A stretch of 64,000 bases of DNA from Salinibacterium sp. (GTDB lineage: Bacteria > Actinomycetota > Actinomycetes > Actinomycetales > Microbacteriaceae), in NCBI GenBank assembly GCA_015234465.1, contig JADGNA010000023.1:62001-126000 (forward strand), written 5' to 3'. This document shows, one piece after another, positions 1-8,273 of the stretch. The notes under the pieces are model-generated. The model saw only the letters and a list, made by a program, of their open reading frames with translations. It was not told the DNA's origin and made no database searches. The first letter of the stretch is position 1. The number at the start of each line of letters is the position of its first letter. Position numbers and translations under genes: made by a program.

Positions 1-1
1 C

Positions 2-877
2 TTCGCGACGGGTGTCAATGCGGCATCGTCGCTCATCGCGCCCGTCATGCCCCCGAGCATCCCCGCCGTCATCTTCGCGGGACTCGCGGCGATCTCGACC
101 GGAGCCCTGTTCGCGGCATCCGTCATCCCGGCCCTCCTGATGGCCGTCGGGCTCTGCATCGTCGTCTTCGTCCTCGTGCGCCGCAATCCCAACATCCAGA
201 AGGGCGTATGGAATAAGCAGGAGGTGCTCGCCTCGACGAAGGGCGTCATCCTGCCGATGATCACGCCGTTCATCATCCTCGGCGGCATCCTCGGCGGGTT
301 CTTCACGCCGACAGAGGCGGCCGCGGTCGGCGTCGTCTACATCCTGCTCGTCGGCATCGTGCAGCGTTCGCTGAGCCTCAAGGGCTTCCTCGCCGCCGTC
401 AAGGAGTCGGTGCTCACGACCGCCGCGATCATGGTGATCGTCGCGAGCGCATCGCTGCTCGGCTACATCCTCGCCCGCGAACGCCTGCCGCAGATCCTCA
501 CCGAGTTCTTCTTCTCGCTGACCGACAACCCCACGGTCTTCCTGGCACTCGCGGCGCTCCTTGCGCTCATCCTGGGCACGGTCATCGACGCGACCGCCAT
601 CCTCGTGCTCGTCGTGCCGATCCTCATGCCGATCGCGCTGGAGTACGGCGTCGACCCGATCGTGCTGGGCGTCATGCTGATCATCTCGCTCATGATCGGT
701 CTGCTCACCCCGCCGGTCGGCACCGTGCTGTTCGTCACCGCGGCGGTCTCGAGGACCCGGGTGGGAGAGGTGTTCAAGGGCTGTCTGCCCTTCATCATCC
801 CGTCGCTCGTGATCGTCGTGCTCGTCATCCTGTTCCCGGATGCCGTCATGTGGCTGCCAAGGACGCTCGGACTATGA
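2..877 (+). CDS. TRAP transporter large permease subunit (DctM family), 5' end outside window
   Basis: The large membrane subunit of a TRAP transporter, which moves a substrate (usually an organic acid) across the membrane with a cation gradient. The frame is open from the first bases, so the gene starts before the window; 291 residues remain of the usual ~430. The fragment is hydrophobic throughout and carries family marks: the 'MPPS' turn near its start, 'FFTPTEAAA' at about residue 100, and 'GLLTPPVGT' near the end. Its stop overlaps the next start (ATGA, 874-877). The partner binding protein is two genes downstream at 1814, so this operon has the order DctM, dehydrogenase, DctP; a small DctQ subunit should lie upstream of the window. 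Confidence 0.93.
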   Translation, partial: FATGVNAASSLIAPVMPPSIPAVIFAGLAAISTGALFAASVIPALLMAVGLCIVVFVLVRRNPNIQKGVWNKQEVLASTKGVILPMITPFIILGGILGGFFTPTEAAAVGVVYILLVGIVQRSLSLKGFLAAVKESVLTTAAIMVIVASASLLGYILARERLPQILTEFFFSLTDNPTVFLALAALLALILGTVIDATAILVLVVPILMPIALEYGVDPIVLGVMLIISLMIGLLTPPVGTVLFVTAAVSRTRVGEVFKGCLPFIIPSLVIVVLVILFPDAVMWLPRTLGL

Positions 878-1800
878 CCATCACCGTCGAGGCTGCCGGC
901 GTGGTCGCTCGCCGCCGTGCTGTGCTGATCGGCCTCATCGGCGAGGGCATCACCCAGTCGCTGACCCCGCCCATGCACGAGCTCGAGGGCGCCCGTCACG
1001 GCATGCACTACGTGTACCGCACGATCGATCTCGCCCCCGAGGAGCGCAGTGCCGAACACGTCGCGCAGCTGCTGTGGGCCGCGCGCCGTATGGGCTTCAC
1101 GGGGCTCAACATCACGCACCCCATCAAGCAGGCCGTCATCCAGCACCTTCATGAGCTTGCGCCCAGCGCGCAGCTCGTCGGCGCCGTCAACACGGTCGTC
1201 TTCGATGGCGAGCGGATGATCGGCCACAACACCGACGTCACAGGATTCGGTGCCGCCTTCGACGATGCCTTCGGGGTCGTGCGGCACGGCCGGGTCGTGC
1301 TCGTCGGGGCCGGCGGGGCCGGCGCCGCCGTGGCATCCGCCCTCGCCGCCCGCGAGGTTGCCGAGCTCGTCATCGTGGATGTCGACGTGCAGCGTGCCGA
1401 ATCGCTCGCCTCGAGCGTGCGCGCGACCGCCCGCGGCGAGGTGCGTTCGGCAGCGCTCGACGACCTGCCCGCGTGGTTGGCCGGGGCTGCCGGCGTCGTC
1501 AACGCGACCCCGTGGGGCATGGCCGCGCATCCGGGTACGGCTTTCGACACCTCGCTGCTGTCTGCCGACATGTTCGTCGCTGACATCGTCTACCGGCCCG
1601 TCGAGACGCAGCTGCTGCACGAGGCCAAGGAAAGCGGATGCCGCACCATGTCCGGCCTCGGAATGGCCATGCACCAGGCAGCCGACGCCTTTGAAATCTT
1701 CACTGGAGAACCAGCCGATCGGGGAGCGATGCTCGCCGATCTCAAGAATCTCGTCGCTGCTGAAGCGACGGGAGCCCCTGCCCCTGTGGCACACCAATGA
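874..1800 (+). CDS. Quinate/shikimate dehydrogenase (QsuD-type AroE family)
   Basis: NAD(P)-dependent oxidation of quinate/shikimate to the 3-dehydro acids, 308 residues, cytoplasmic. Visible family marks: substrate loop with S29-L-T31 where biosynthetic AroE has S-x-S, 'NITHPIKQ' with catalytic K85, 'VGAVNTVV', 'GHNTDVTGF' with D121, the nucleotide loop 'VGAGGAGAA', and 'MAMHQAADAF' near the C-terminus. The pattern resembles the catabolic quinate/shikimate dehydrogenase of Corynebacterium, from memory, more than biosynthetic AroE. I chose ATG 874 (overlapping the upstream stop as ATGA, with AAGGA about 10 bases before it) rather than in-frame GTG 850. Its place inside a TRAP transporter operon supports a catabolic role. 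A biosynthetic or broader-specificity role is not excluded. Confidence 0.88.
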   Translation: MTITVEAAGVVARRRAVLIGLIGEGITQSLTPPMHELEGARHGMHYVYRTIDLAPEERSAEHVAQLLWAARRMGFTGLNITHPIKQAVIQHLHELAPSAQLVGAVNTVVFDGERMIGHNTDVTGFGAAFDDAFGVVRHGRVVLVGAGGAGAAVASALAAREVAELVIVDVDVQRAESLASSVRATARGEVRSAALDDLPAWLAGAAGVVNATPWGMAAHPGTAFDTSLLSADMFVADIVYRPVETQLLHEAKESGCRTMSGLGMAMHQAADAFEIFTGEPADRGAMLADLKNLVAAEATGAPAPVAHQ

Positions 1801-1813
1801 GAGGAAAACACTG

Positions 1814-2839
1814 ATGATCGCACGTCGTTCACACCGAATGAAGTGGATCGCCCTGATGGCTGCACCAGCATTGCTGCTGGTCGGCTGCGCGGGCGACTCG
1901 GGCGAAGAGGGTGGCGCCGAGGGCGGCACCATGGAACTCACGCTCGCTCACAGCTACAACCCCGACCAGCCGCAGGACCGCTGCGGCGCGGCCGTCATCA
2001 AGGAGGAGGTCGAGAAGGCCGACGTCGGCCTCACGATCGAGCTCTTCGGCTCGAGCCAGCTCGGTGGCGACGCTGACCGCATTGCCTCGGTCGCCTCGGG
2101 CGACATCGACATCGACATCCAGGGCGCCTCGGCGCTCGGTGCGGTGTACGAGCCGATCTCGGTGCTCGACGCGGCCTACGCGTTCGATGACGCAGCCCAC
2201 CTCGCGGCGTTCATGGACAGCGATGCCTCCGACAAGGTGATCGAGGGCTTCGCCGACACCGCTGGGGTCTACACCCTCGGTGCCTGGTCGGCCGGTGCTC
2301 GCCACTTCACGGCGAACTCGCCCATCCGCACGCCGGAAGACCTTGAGGGCATGCGCATCCGCTTCCCCGGTTCGCCCCAGTTCCTCATGAACGCCAAGGC
2401 GCTCGGAGCGACGGCGACCGAGGTCGCATACGAGGAGCTCTACCTCGCGCTGCAGCAGGGCACGGTGGAGGGCCAGGAGAACCCCATCACCAACATCAAG
2501 TCGCAGAACCTCGCCGAGGTGCAGGACTACCTGAGCCTCAGCGCCCACCAGCTCAACACCAACCTGATCATCATGAGCCAGAAGTGGAACGAGCTGAGCG
2601 AGGAGCAGCAGGAGGCCCTGACCGACGCGGTTGAGGTCGCGGTCGACGAGGTCACCGCCTGCGTCGCCGAGGACGAGGAAGCGACGATCGAGGAGTGGCG
2701 CACGGGCGGCGACTGGGAGGTCATCGACGACGTTGACGTCGACGCGTTCCAGACCAAGGCTGTCGCCTACCTCGAGGAGACCCTCGAGGGCGAGTCGCTC
2801 GAGGTCTTCGAGGCGATCCGCTCCACCTCCTCCAAGTAA
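1814..2839 (+). CDS. TRAP transporter substrate-binding lipoprotein (DctP family)
   Basis: Extracytoplasmic solute-binding protein of the TRAP system, 341 residues. The N-terminus has a short basic stretch, a hydrophobic segment and a lipobox 'LLVGC' (Cys about residue 25), so it should be a lipid-anchored protein in this Gram-positive-type cell. The DctP fold shows in 'FGSSQLGGDADRIASVASGDIDIDIQG' split over the first lobe, 'RFPGSPQF' (the Arg that usually pairs with a carboxylate) and 'GTVEGQENPITNI'. Start ATG 1814 has GAGAGGA eight bases upstream. The gene lies 13 bases after the dehydrogenase, so import and first oxidation are likely co-expressed. Substrate inferred from context: quinate, shikimate or a similar hydroxy acid. 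Confidence 0.92.
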   Translation: MIARRSHRMKWIALMAAPALLLVGCAGDSGEEGGAEGGTMELTLAHSYNPDQPQDRCGAAVIKEEVEKADVGLTIELFGSSQLGGDADRIASVASGDIDIDIQGASALGAVYEPISVLDAAYAFDDAAHLAAFMDSDASDKVIEGFADTAGVYTLGAWSAGARHFTANSPIRTPEDLEGMRIRFPGSPQFLMNAKALGATATEVAYEELYLALQQGTVEGQENPITNIKSQNLAEVQDYLSLSAHQLNTNLIIMSQKWNELSEEQQEALTDAVEVAVDEVTACVAEDEEATIEEWRTGGDWEVIDDVDVDAFQTKAVAYLEETLEGESLEVFEAIRSTSSK

Positions 2840-2845
2840 CAGACG

Positions 2846-3823
2846 ATGACGGTGCGCACGGTTCCGACGTTCACCGGTGAGGTGATGCCGCAGCAGCTCG
2901 GCATGACCCTCATCCACGAGCACGTGTTCGTGATGCACCCCGAACTCGATGTGAACCTGCCCCATCCCGAATGGGATGAGGAGCAGGCCATCGAGCGGGC
3001 CGTCGCAGGGTTCGAGCGCCTCCACGCGCTCGGCGTGCGCACCGTCGTCGACCTCACCGTGCTCGGCCTCGGCCGGGACGTCGAGCGGGTGCGGCGGGTT
3101 GCCGAGCGTTCGCCCGTGCAACTCGTCGCCTCCACCGGCTACTACACGAGCGACGTGCTGCCGCACTTCTTCCGCACCCACGGACCCGGCCTCCTCGTCG
3201 GCGGCGAGGACCCCCTCGTGGAGCTGTTCCTCGGCGACATCGAGCGCGGCATCGCGGGCACGGGCATCCGCGCCGGCATGCTCAAGGTGGCATCGGATGC
3301 CGAGGGCATCACGCAGGACGTCGCACGCGTCTTCCGCGCGGCGGCCATCGCGCACGAGCAGACCGGCGTGCCCATCACGACCCACTCGCACGCACCGTCG
3401 CGAGGGGGACTCGAGCAGCAGGACCTGCTCGAGCGACTCGGCGTTGGGCTCGACCGGGTCGTGATCGGGCACAGCGGCGACTCGGATGACCTCGGCTACC
3501 TGCGCGAGCTGGCAGCCCGCGGCTCGTTCCTTGGCTTCGATCGTTTCGGCATGGAGCATATGGGCTCGGATGAGACGCGCATCCGCAGTCTCCTCACCCT
3601 CATTGAGGAGGGATATGCGCGGCAGCTCGTCGTGTCACACGATGCCGCCTTCTTCAGCCGGGTGACGCCGCCATCGTGGCGGGCGGCCACGACCCCCAAC
3701 TGGCACATGGAGCACCTGTCGCGCGCGATCCTTCCCCGACTCCGGTCGGAGGGCCTCGACGACGCGACGATCGAGCAGCTCATGACCGACAACCCTCGGC
3801 GCGCACTCTGCGGCGACGATTAG
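2846..3823 (+). CDS. Phosphotriesterase-family amidohydrolase (lactonase-like)
   Basis: 325-residue TIM-barrel metallohydrolase of the phosphotriesterase family, whose natural members are mostly lactonases or carboxylesterases. The binuclear metal ligands can be placed: H24-x-H26 in 'IHEHV', K147 (the carbamylated Lys, 'MLKVASD'), H180 ('TTHSHA'), H209 ('IGHSGD') and D266 ('VSHDAAF'). It starts six bases after the binding protein stop and closes the TRAP/dehydrogenase operon. In this setting it may hydrolyse a lactone or ester form of the imported acid; that is inference. Family membership is firm and substrate unknown. Confidence 0.9.
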   Translation: MTVRTVPTFTGEVMPQQLGMTLIHEHVFVMHPELDVNLPHPEWDEEQAIERAVAGFERLHALGVRTVVDLTVLGLGRDVERVRRVAERSPVQLVASTGYYTSDVLPHFFRTHGPGLLVGGEDPLVELFLGDIERGIAGTGIRAGMLKVASDAEGITQDVARVFRAAAIAHEQTGVPITTHSHAPSRGGLEQQDLLERLGVGLDRVVIGHSGDSDDLGYLRELAARGSFLGFDRFGMEHMGSDETRIRSLLTLIEEGYARQLVVSHDAAFFSRVTPPSWRAATTPNWHMEHLSRAILPRLRSEGLDDATIEQLMTDNPRRALCGDD

Positions 3824-3864
3824 ACGCGACCCCCTGCCTGCCGGGCTGGGAAGTCCCTGAGAAC

Positions 3865-3870
3865 TATGGT
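3865..3870 (+). promoter_or_regulatory. Probable -10 box for leaderless TetR gene
   Basis: TATGGT followed by exactly six bases and then the GTG start at 3877. The same TANNNT-6-start layout is seen at three other genes in this window, so transcription probably begins at the start codon and no ribosome site is needed. Confidence 0.5.
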
Positions 3871-3876
3871 GAAACC

Positions 3877-4509
3877 GTGACCGAAGCTCCTGTGCGCCGC
3901 CGAGATCGAGAGCGCACGCGTTCCGAGTTGCTGCGCGTGGCCACTGAGGCGTTCGCCGAGTTCGGTTACGACGGCACGAAGGTCGACGAGATCGCCGAGC
4001 GCACGCACACGACGAAGCGGATGATCTACTACTACTTCGGCAGCAAGGAGAAGCTCTATATCGCGGTGCTTGAGAACGCCTACCGCGGCATCCGCGAGGC
4101 GGAGCAGTCGCTCCACGTCGGCGACCTTGAGCCGGTCGAAGCGGTGCGGCGCCTCGCTGAACTCACCTACGATCACCACCGCAACCACACCGACTTCATC
4201 CGTCTGGTGTCGATCGAGAACATCAACCACGGGCGCTTCATCCGACACCTCGACTCGCTGCGCGATCTGAATCAGCCCGCGCTCGGCCTGCTCGAGGATG
4301 TGCTCGAGCGAGGGAGGCTCGACGGGAGCCTGCGCTCCGACGTTGATTCAATCGACGTGCACCTCATGATCAGCTCGTACTGCTTTTTCCAGGTCGCGAA
4401 CCAGCACACCTTTGGCTATCTCTTCGAGCGCGACCTCATGGCCGAGGATCGACGCGACCATTACCGCGATCTCATCGGGGATGTCGTCGTCGCCTGGCTT
4501 TCGCGCTAG
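3877..4509 (+). CDS. TetR/AcrR-family transcriptional regulator
   Basis: 210-residue repressor. The N-terminal helix-turn-helix is typical ('FAEFGYDGTKVDEIAERTH' then 'RMIYYYFGSKEKLY', residues ~28-65), followed by an all-helical effector domain. There is no good ribosome site; instead a -10-like TATGGT sits six bases before GTG 3877, so the mRNA may be leaderless. It lies 53 bases after the hydrolase on the same strand and is the obvious candidate to control the quinate-like operon, though nothing in the sequence shows the operator. Confidence 0.9.
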   Translation: MTEAPVRRRDRERTRSELLRVATEAFAEFGYDGTKVDEIAERTHTTKRMIYYYFGSKEKLYIAVLENAYRGIREAEQSLHVGDLEPVEAVRRLAELTYDHHRNHTDFIRLVSIENINHGRFIRHLDSLRDLNQPALGLLEDVLERGRLDGSLRSDVDSIDVHLMISSYCFFQVANQHTFGYLFERDLMAEDRRDHYRDLIGDVVVAWLSR

Positions 4510-4592
4510 GCCCCGATCCTGCTCCCGTCCTCGAAATGGGGGACAACTTGGGGGACTCATTCGGATGCCACCGCGGCTTCGTTAGGAGATCT

Positions 4593-4710
4593 GTACCCCA
4601 GTTGCGCCCCAGTATGGGGCACATCCGGTATATCTGTACCCCGTTTGGCTTGAACGGCGTACCCCGATCGACCTAGAGTCGAGCCAACGCCGAAAGGCGC
4701 TACGGGGTAC
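4593..4710 (+). promoter_or_regulatory. Promoter with repeated GTACCCC boxes ahead of CAP-domain gene
   Basis: The 230-base gap 4510-4739 carries GTACCCC at 4593-4599, 4636-4642 and 4659-4665, and the inverted form GGGGTAC at 4704-4710. Between the first two is a perfect palindrome GCCCCA-GTA-TGGGGC (4606-4620). A promoter can be drawn as TTGAAC (4650-4655), 18 bases, TAGAGT (4674-4679), which puts one box just upstream of -35, one in the spacer and one after the -10. This looks like an operator array for an unknown regulator. Confidence 0.5.
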
Positions 4711-4739
4711 AACTGAGATACCAGCGAGGGGAGCAGCGC

Positions 4740-5558
4740 ATGAAGCGTTCAGCACTCCTCGTCGCCGCCTTCAGCGTCATCATGACGGTTGCCCTTCCCT
4801 TCGTTGGCGGTGGCGGCCCGTCCCTCTTCTCAGCGACGCGCGCGGAAGCCGACCAGACGCAGGTCCCCACCTTCGCCTCAGACCCCGCAGTCGTCGCCGA
4901 ATCGCCAGCGACGGATGCCCGCCCGCTCGTCGCCGCGCGTCCCGCCGCAGAGCTCGCGAGCGACACGGAGCACCTCGCGCAGCGCCCCATCCCCGCCGTC
5001 GCGGCCGTCGAGACGGCCGAGCGCCGCACCGCGGTCGAGGCGGTTGGGCTCGCCTGCCCGACTGCGGCCGGGGGCACCGCCGCAACGGCGCCCGCGCGCA
5101 CCGCGGGCGGCGGCGTCATCACGGGCACCACCCCGGCCGACCTCGCCGCCTTCGCGGCGCAGTACAACGCCATCCGTGTCGCCAACTGCCTGCAGCCCGT
5201 GCCCTCCGAGAACTTCCGCTACGACTCCTGCATGGAGGACCGACTCGTCTGGATGGCCGAGGACCCGAGCGACGACCCGCTGAGCGCCTGGGGTCACATG
5301 GGGTCTGTGCGCAGCGACGGCGTGCCGAGCGTCGGCTGCGACGGCAACCTCGCGGGCGGCAGCGGCGACACCGGTGCATCCGTCGCCGACAAGTGGTGGA
5401 GCTCGGGAGCCCACCGCGCCTCGCTCTACAAGCCCGGCTACGAGGGGGCGATCGCGGGCGTCTGCATCTACTTCGCGGCGACCCACGGCGGCGTTGGCAC
5501 GACCTTCAACGAGGCGCCCAACTTCATGCGTGCCGCGGCCCGCTGGGGCGGATGCTGA
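4740..5558 (+). CDS. Secreted CAP-superfamily (SCP/PR-1) domain protein
   Basis: 272 residues with an N-terminal signal peptide ('MKRSALLVAAFSVIMTVALP', probable cleavage near the Ala-rich 'SATRAEA') and an Ala/Pro/Thr-rich linker to about residue 135. The C-terminal part looks like a CAP fold: 'FAAQYNAIRVANCL' at the start of the domain, 'WGHMGSV', and 'WWSSGAHRASLYKPGY'. Several Cys residues (in 'VANCLQP', 'DSCMED', 'VGCDGN', 'GVCIYF' and the final 'GGC') could form disulphides outside the cell. Bacterial CAP proteins have no settled function. A GAGGGGAG ribosome site precedes the ATG. Not part of an operon; its promoter is repeat-rich. Confidence 0.75.
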   Translation: MKRSALLVAAFSVIMTVALPFVGGGGPSLFSATRAEADQTQVPTFASDPAVVAESPATDARPLVAARPAAELASDTEHLAQRPIPAVAAVETAERRTAVEAVGLACPTAAGGTAATAPARTAGGGVITGTTPADLAAFAAQYNAIRVANCLQPVPSENFRYDSCMEDRLVWMAEDPSDDPLSAWGHMGSVRSDGVPSVGCDGNLAGGSGDTGASVADKWWSSGAHRASLYKPGYEGAIAGVCIYFAATHGGVGTTFNEAPNFMRAAARWGGC

Positions 5559-5608
5559 GCCGGTAGCCTTGCGTCGAGCTCCATGGCGGAGCACGAAGGA
5601 GCGATCGG

Positions 5609-6613
5609 ATGTCACTGCGCTGGGGAATCCTCGGACCGGGTGGTATCGCCCGCGCCCAGACCCGCGACCTGCTCGCCAACCGTTTCACGGTCACGGCCGT
5701 CGGCTCCCGACGGCTCGACTCGGCCCAGGCCTTTGCCGCTGAATTCGGTATTCCTGCCGCGCACGGTTCCTACGCCGAGCTGGTCGCAGACCCCGAGGTC
5801 GATGTCGTCTACATCGCGACGCCGCACCCCTTCCATGTCTCAGCCGCGCTGCTCGCGCTCGAGGCGGGCAAGCACGTGCTCGTCGAGAAGCCCTTCACGG
5901 TGACGGCGGCGGATGCCCGTGCCGTCGTCGACCTCGCACGGGAGCGTGGTCTCGTCGTGCTCGAGGCCATGTGGACGCGCTTCCTCCCGCACATGGTGCG
6001 CATCCGCGAGAGCATCGCCGCCGGCGACCTTGGGGAGGTCACGACCCTCATCGCCGACCACAACCAGCTGCTGCCCTCCGAGCCCAACCATCGTCTGCAG
6101 GACCCGGCCCTCGGCGGTGGTGCGCTCCTCGACCTCGGCATCTACCCCGTCTCCTTCGCGCACGACCTCTTCGGCACGCCGACGGGCGTGCACGCGAGCG
6201 CGACCTTCACACCGACAGGCGTCGATCGCCAGACGGCCGTTGTGCTGGAGTTCGAGGGCGACCGACGCGCGGTGCTCCACACGGCCCTCGACACCCTCGG
6301 GCCCAATACGGCCTGCGTGATCGGCACGCTCGGGCGGATCGAGATCGACTCCGTCTGGTACACGCCGACGGGCTTCACGCGCTACGACAGCGGGGGCGCG
6401 GTGGTCGAGCGCCATGAGGCGGGCCAGGGGGATCACTCGGCTCCCGGCAGTCGCGGAATGCAGTGGCAGGCATGGGAACTCGAGCGGCTGGTGGCCGAGG
6501 GCCGCACGGAATCCGAGCTGCTCAGCCCGGATGAGTCTGTGCAGATCATGCAGACACTCGACACCATCCGCGAGCGGATCGGGCTCCGATACCCCATGGA
6601 TGCCGACGGATAG
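5609..6613 (+). CDS. Gfo/Idh/MocA-family NAD(P)-dependent oxidoreductase
   Basis: 334 residues. The Rossmann loop 'GILGPGGIA' is at residues 6-14, 'YIATPHPFH' and the catalytic-region 'VEKPFTV' follow, and the C-terminal beta-sheet domain begins near residue 120. The sequence is closest in style to dihydrodiol-dehydrogenase-like members ('EAMWTRFLP'), which act on sugars or small diols. GAAGGAG precedes ATG 5609. It stands alone between the CAP gene and the PBP4-like gene, so substrate and pathway are unknown. Confidence 0.88.
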   Translation: MSLRWGILGPGGIARAQTRDLLANRFTVTAVGSRRLDSAQAFAAEFGIPAAHGSYAELVADPEVDVVYIATPHPFHVSAALLALEAGKHVLVEKPFTVTAADARAVVDLARERGLVVLEAMWTRFLPHMVRIRESIAAGDLGEVTTLIADHNQLLPSEPNHRLQDPALGGGALLDLGIYPVSFAHDLFGTPTGVHASATFTPTGVDRQTAVVLEFEGDRRAVLHTALDTLGPNTACVIGTLGRIEIDSVWYTPTGFTRYDSGGAVVERHEAGQGDHSAPGSRGMQWQAWELERLVAEGRTESELLSPDESVQIMQTLDTIRERIGLRYPMDADG

Positions 6614-6643
6614 TCGGCATTCCCCCGAACGAGGGCCACCCAC

Positions 6644-6649
6644 TACTAT
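6644..6649 (+). promoter_or_regulatory. Probable -10 box for leaderless PBP4-like gene
   Basis: TACTAT, then six bases, then GTG 6656. No purine-rich ribosome site is present, so a leaderless message is likely. Confidence 0.45.
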
Positions 6650-6655
6650 GAGCGG

Positions 6656-8242
6656 GTGATCGAGCAGGAGACGCCCCCGAGTCCCCGCCGCGCAGCCCGA
6701 CGCCGCGCGCCCTCCAGGGCACCCCTCGCGAGCGCATCGTCCTGGTTCGCGGCGCGGCCGCGGGCCGTGCTCGCGGTCGCCGCCGGCATCATCGTCGCGG
6801 CCATGGGCACCGGTGCCGTCGCAGCCGGCGCCAGTTCGGCGCGCCCCTCCGCCGCGTCGATCGCCGTCCAGCCGGAGGCGCCGGAGGCCCGGGTTGTCCC
6901 CGAGCTCGCCGCCGCGCCCGTCAAGGCCCGCACCTGCGCCGTCGACACGAGCGATCCGGCCTTTGCGGCGCTCGCGGCATCCGTCATCAACGTCACGACG
7001 GGTGAGCAGCTCCTTAGCCGCGGCGGTGACGAGCCCGTGGCATCCGCTGCCCTCCACAAGCTGCACACGGCGGCCGTCGCGCTCAAGACCCTCGGCCCCG
7101 ACACCCGACTCGTCACGCGCGTCTATGAGGGCAGCATCAAGGGCAGCATCGTGATCGTCGGTGGGGGAGACCCCACCCTCAGTGCGCTGCCCGACGGCGT
7201 CGAGGGCGTCTACCCTGGTGCGCCTCGCATGAGCGAGCTTGCCAGCCAGACGCGGGCCTCCCTCGACCGGCTCTATCCGGGCGAGCCGCGGCGCGAAGGC
7301 TGGTTCGACCGCCGCGACGACGACGAGGAAGAGGAGCCGGCCGAGCAGGGCGAGGAGGAACGGCGCAAGTTCTGGGACCTCCTGGACCGCGACCCGGAAC
7401 CCGACTGGGAGGTGACCCAGGTCGTCGTCGACGCCGGCATGTGGGCGCACGGCGACAAGTGGGATGCCACCTGGCCCGCCGCCGACTCGGGCGAGCAGGC
7501 GAACATCCTCCCGCTCATGGTCGACGGCGACCGCACCGACCCGGCCATCGTCGCGAGCCCCCGCACGGGCGACCCCGTCGGCACCGCGACCGCGGCCTTC
7601 ATCGGTGCCCTCGGGCTGTCTGCGGCACCCGAGGTCATCCACGGTGGCGCCATCACCGACCGGCCGCTCCTCGCCGAGGTGTACTCGCAGCCCGTCTCCG
7701 TGCTCGTGCAGCACATGCTGCACATGAACGACAACACGCTCGCCGACATGCTCGCGCGGCTCTCCTCCAAGGCGATCGGCGGCGACGGTTCGGCCGCCTC
7801 CCTCCAGCAGCTCTACGAATCGGCCCTTCTCGACCACGAGATCCCGGGCGACGGCTTCGTCGCCAAGGATGGTTCCGGCCTCAGCGTCGAGAGCGCGGCG
7901 CTCCCCGCGCAGACCGCGCGGCTCCTCGCCGTCATCGCCTCGGGCTATCCCGGCCTCGAGCCCGTCCACACGGGGCTCCCGGTCGCGGGCGTGTCCGGCC
8001 CCCTGGCGCACCGCTTCAGCGGCGAGCTCTCGGCCGTGCACTCCGCGTTTGGCGGGGTCGGCAGCGCGGGCGACGCGGCGACGACGCTCGGGGGCATCCT
8101 GACGGCAGCCGACGGCGCGGTGCTGGCGCTCGCGCTGCAGTCGACGGGCGAGGTCACGAGCGCGACGGGCCTCGCGCTCGAGAGCCTCGTCGCCGAGATC
8201 CACGCGTGCGGCGACAACCTCGCCGACGTGCACGCGCCCTAG
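6656..8242 (+). CDS. PBP4-family (D-Ala-D-Ala carboxypeptidase-like) membrane protein with degenerate active site
   Basis: 528 residues: a basic cytoplasmic tail of ~36, one membrane segment (~37-60), then an extracellular peptidase-S13-like region. Framework marks of the family are present ('HKLHTAAVALKTLGPDTRLVT', 'VIVGGGDPTLS', 'GILTAADG'), but the catalytic motifs are not. The SxxK position reads A132-L-H-K135, SxN reads N358-D-N360, and KTG reads H462-S-A464. With serine and lysine roles broken at all three sites it is probably not an active carboxypeptidase; a peptidoglycan-binding or scaffolding role is inferred. A very acidic insert lies near residues 217-240. It is not next to tilS/hpt, where the active actinobacterial dacB usually sits, so it may be a paralogue. 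Confidence 0.8.
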   Translation: MIEQETPPSPRRAARRRAPSRAPLASASSWFAARPRAVLAVAAGIIVAAMGTGAVAAGASSARPSAASIAVQPEAPEARVVPELAAAPVKARTCAVDTSDPAFAALAASVINVTTGEQLLSRGGDEPVASAALHKLHTAAVALKTLGPDTRLVTRVYEGSIKGSIVIVGGGDPTLSALPDGVEGVYPGAPRMSELASQTRASLDRLYPGEPRREGWFDRRDDDEEEEPAEQGEEERRKFWDLLDRDPEPDWEVTQVVVDAGMWAHGDKWDATWPAADSGEQANILPLMVDGDRTDPAIVASPRTGDPVGTATAAFIGALGLSAAPEVIHGGAITDRPLLAEVYSQPVSVLVQHMLHMNDNTLADMLARLSSKAIGGDGSAASLQQLYESALLDHEIPGDGFVAKDGSGLSVESAALPAQTARLLAVIASGYPGLEPVHTGLPVAGVSGPLAHRFSGELSAVHSAFGGVGSAGDAATTLGGILTAADGAVLALALQSTGEVTSATGLALESLVAEIHACGDNLADVHAP

Positions 8243-8261
8243 GCCGGCTCGGCGAACGCAA

Positions 8262-8267
8262 TAGGAT
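8262..8267 (+). promoter_or_regulatory. Probable -10 box for leaderless nicotinamidase-like gene
   Basis: TAGGAT, six bases, ATG 8274, with no ribosome site in between. Confidence 0.45.
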
Positions 8268-8273
8268 AGCGGT

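Noticed and set aside
850..873. GTG 850 as start of the quinate/shikimate dehydrogenase
   Set aside because: ATG 874 has a better ribosome site and overlaps the upstream stop as ATGA; the extra eight residues are not family sequence.
1829..3559. 576-codon minus-strand open frame opposite the TRAP binding protein
   Set aside because: Leu/Arg/Val/Asp-rich composition typical of antisense frames in GC-rich DNA, no recognisable motif.
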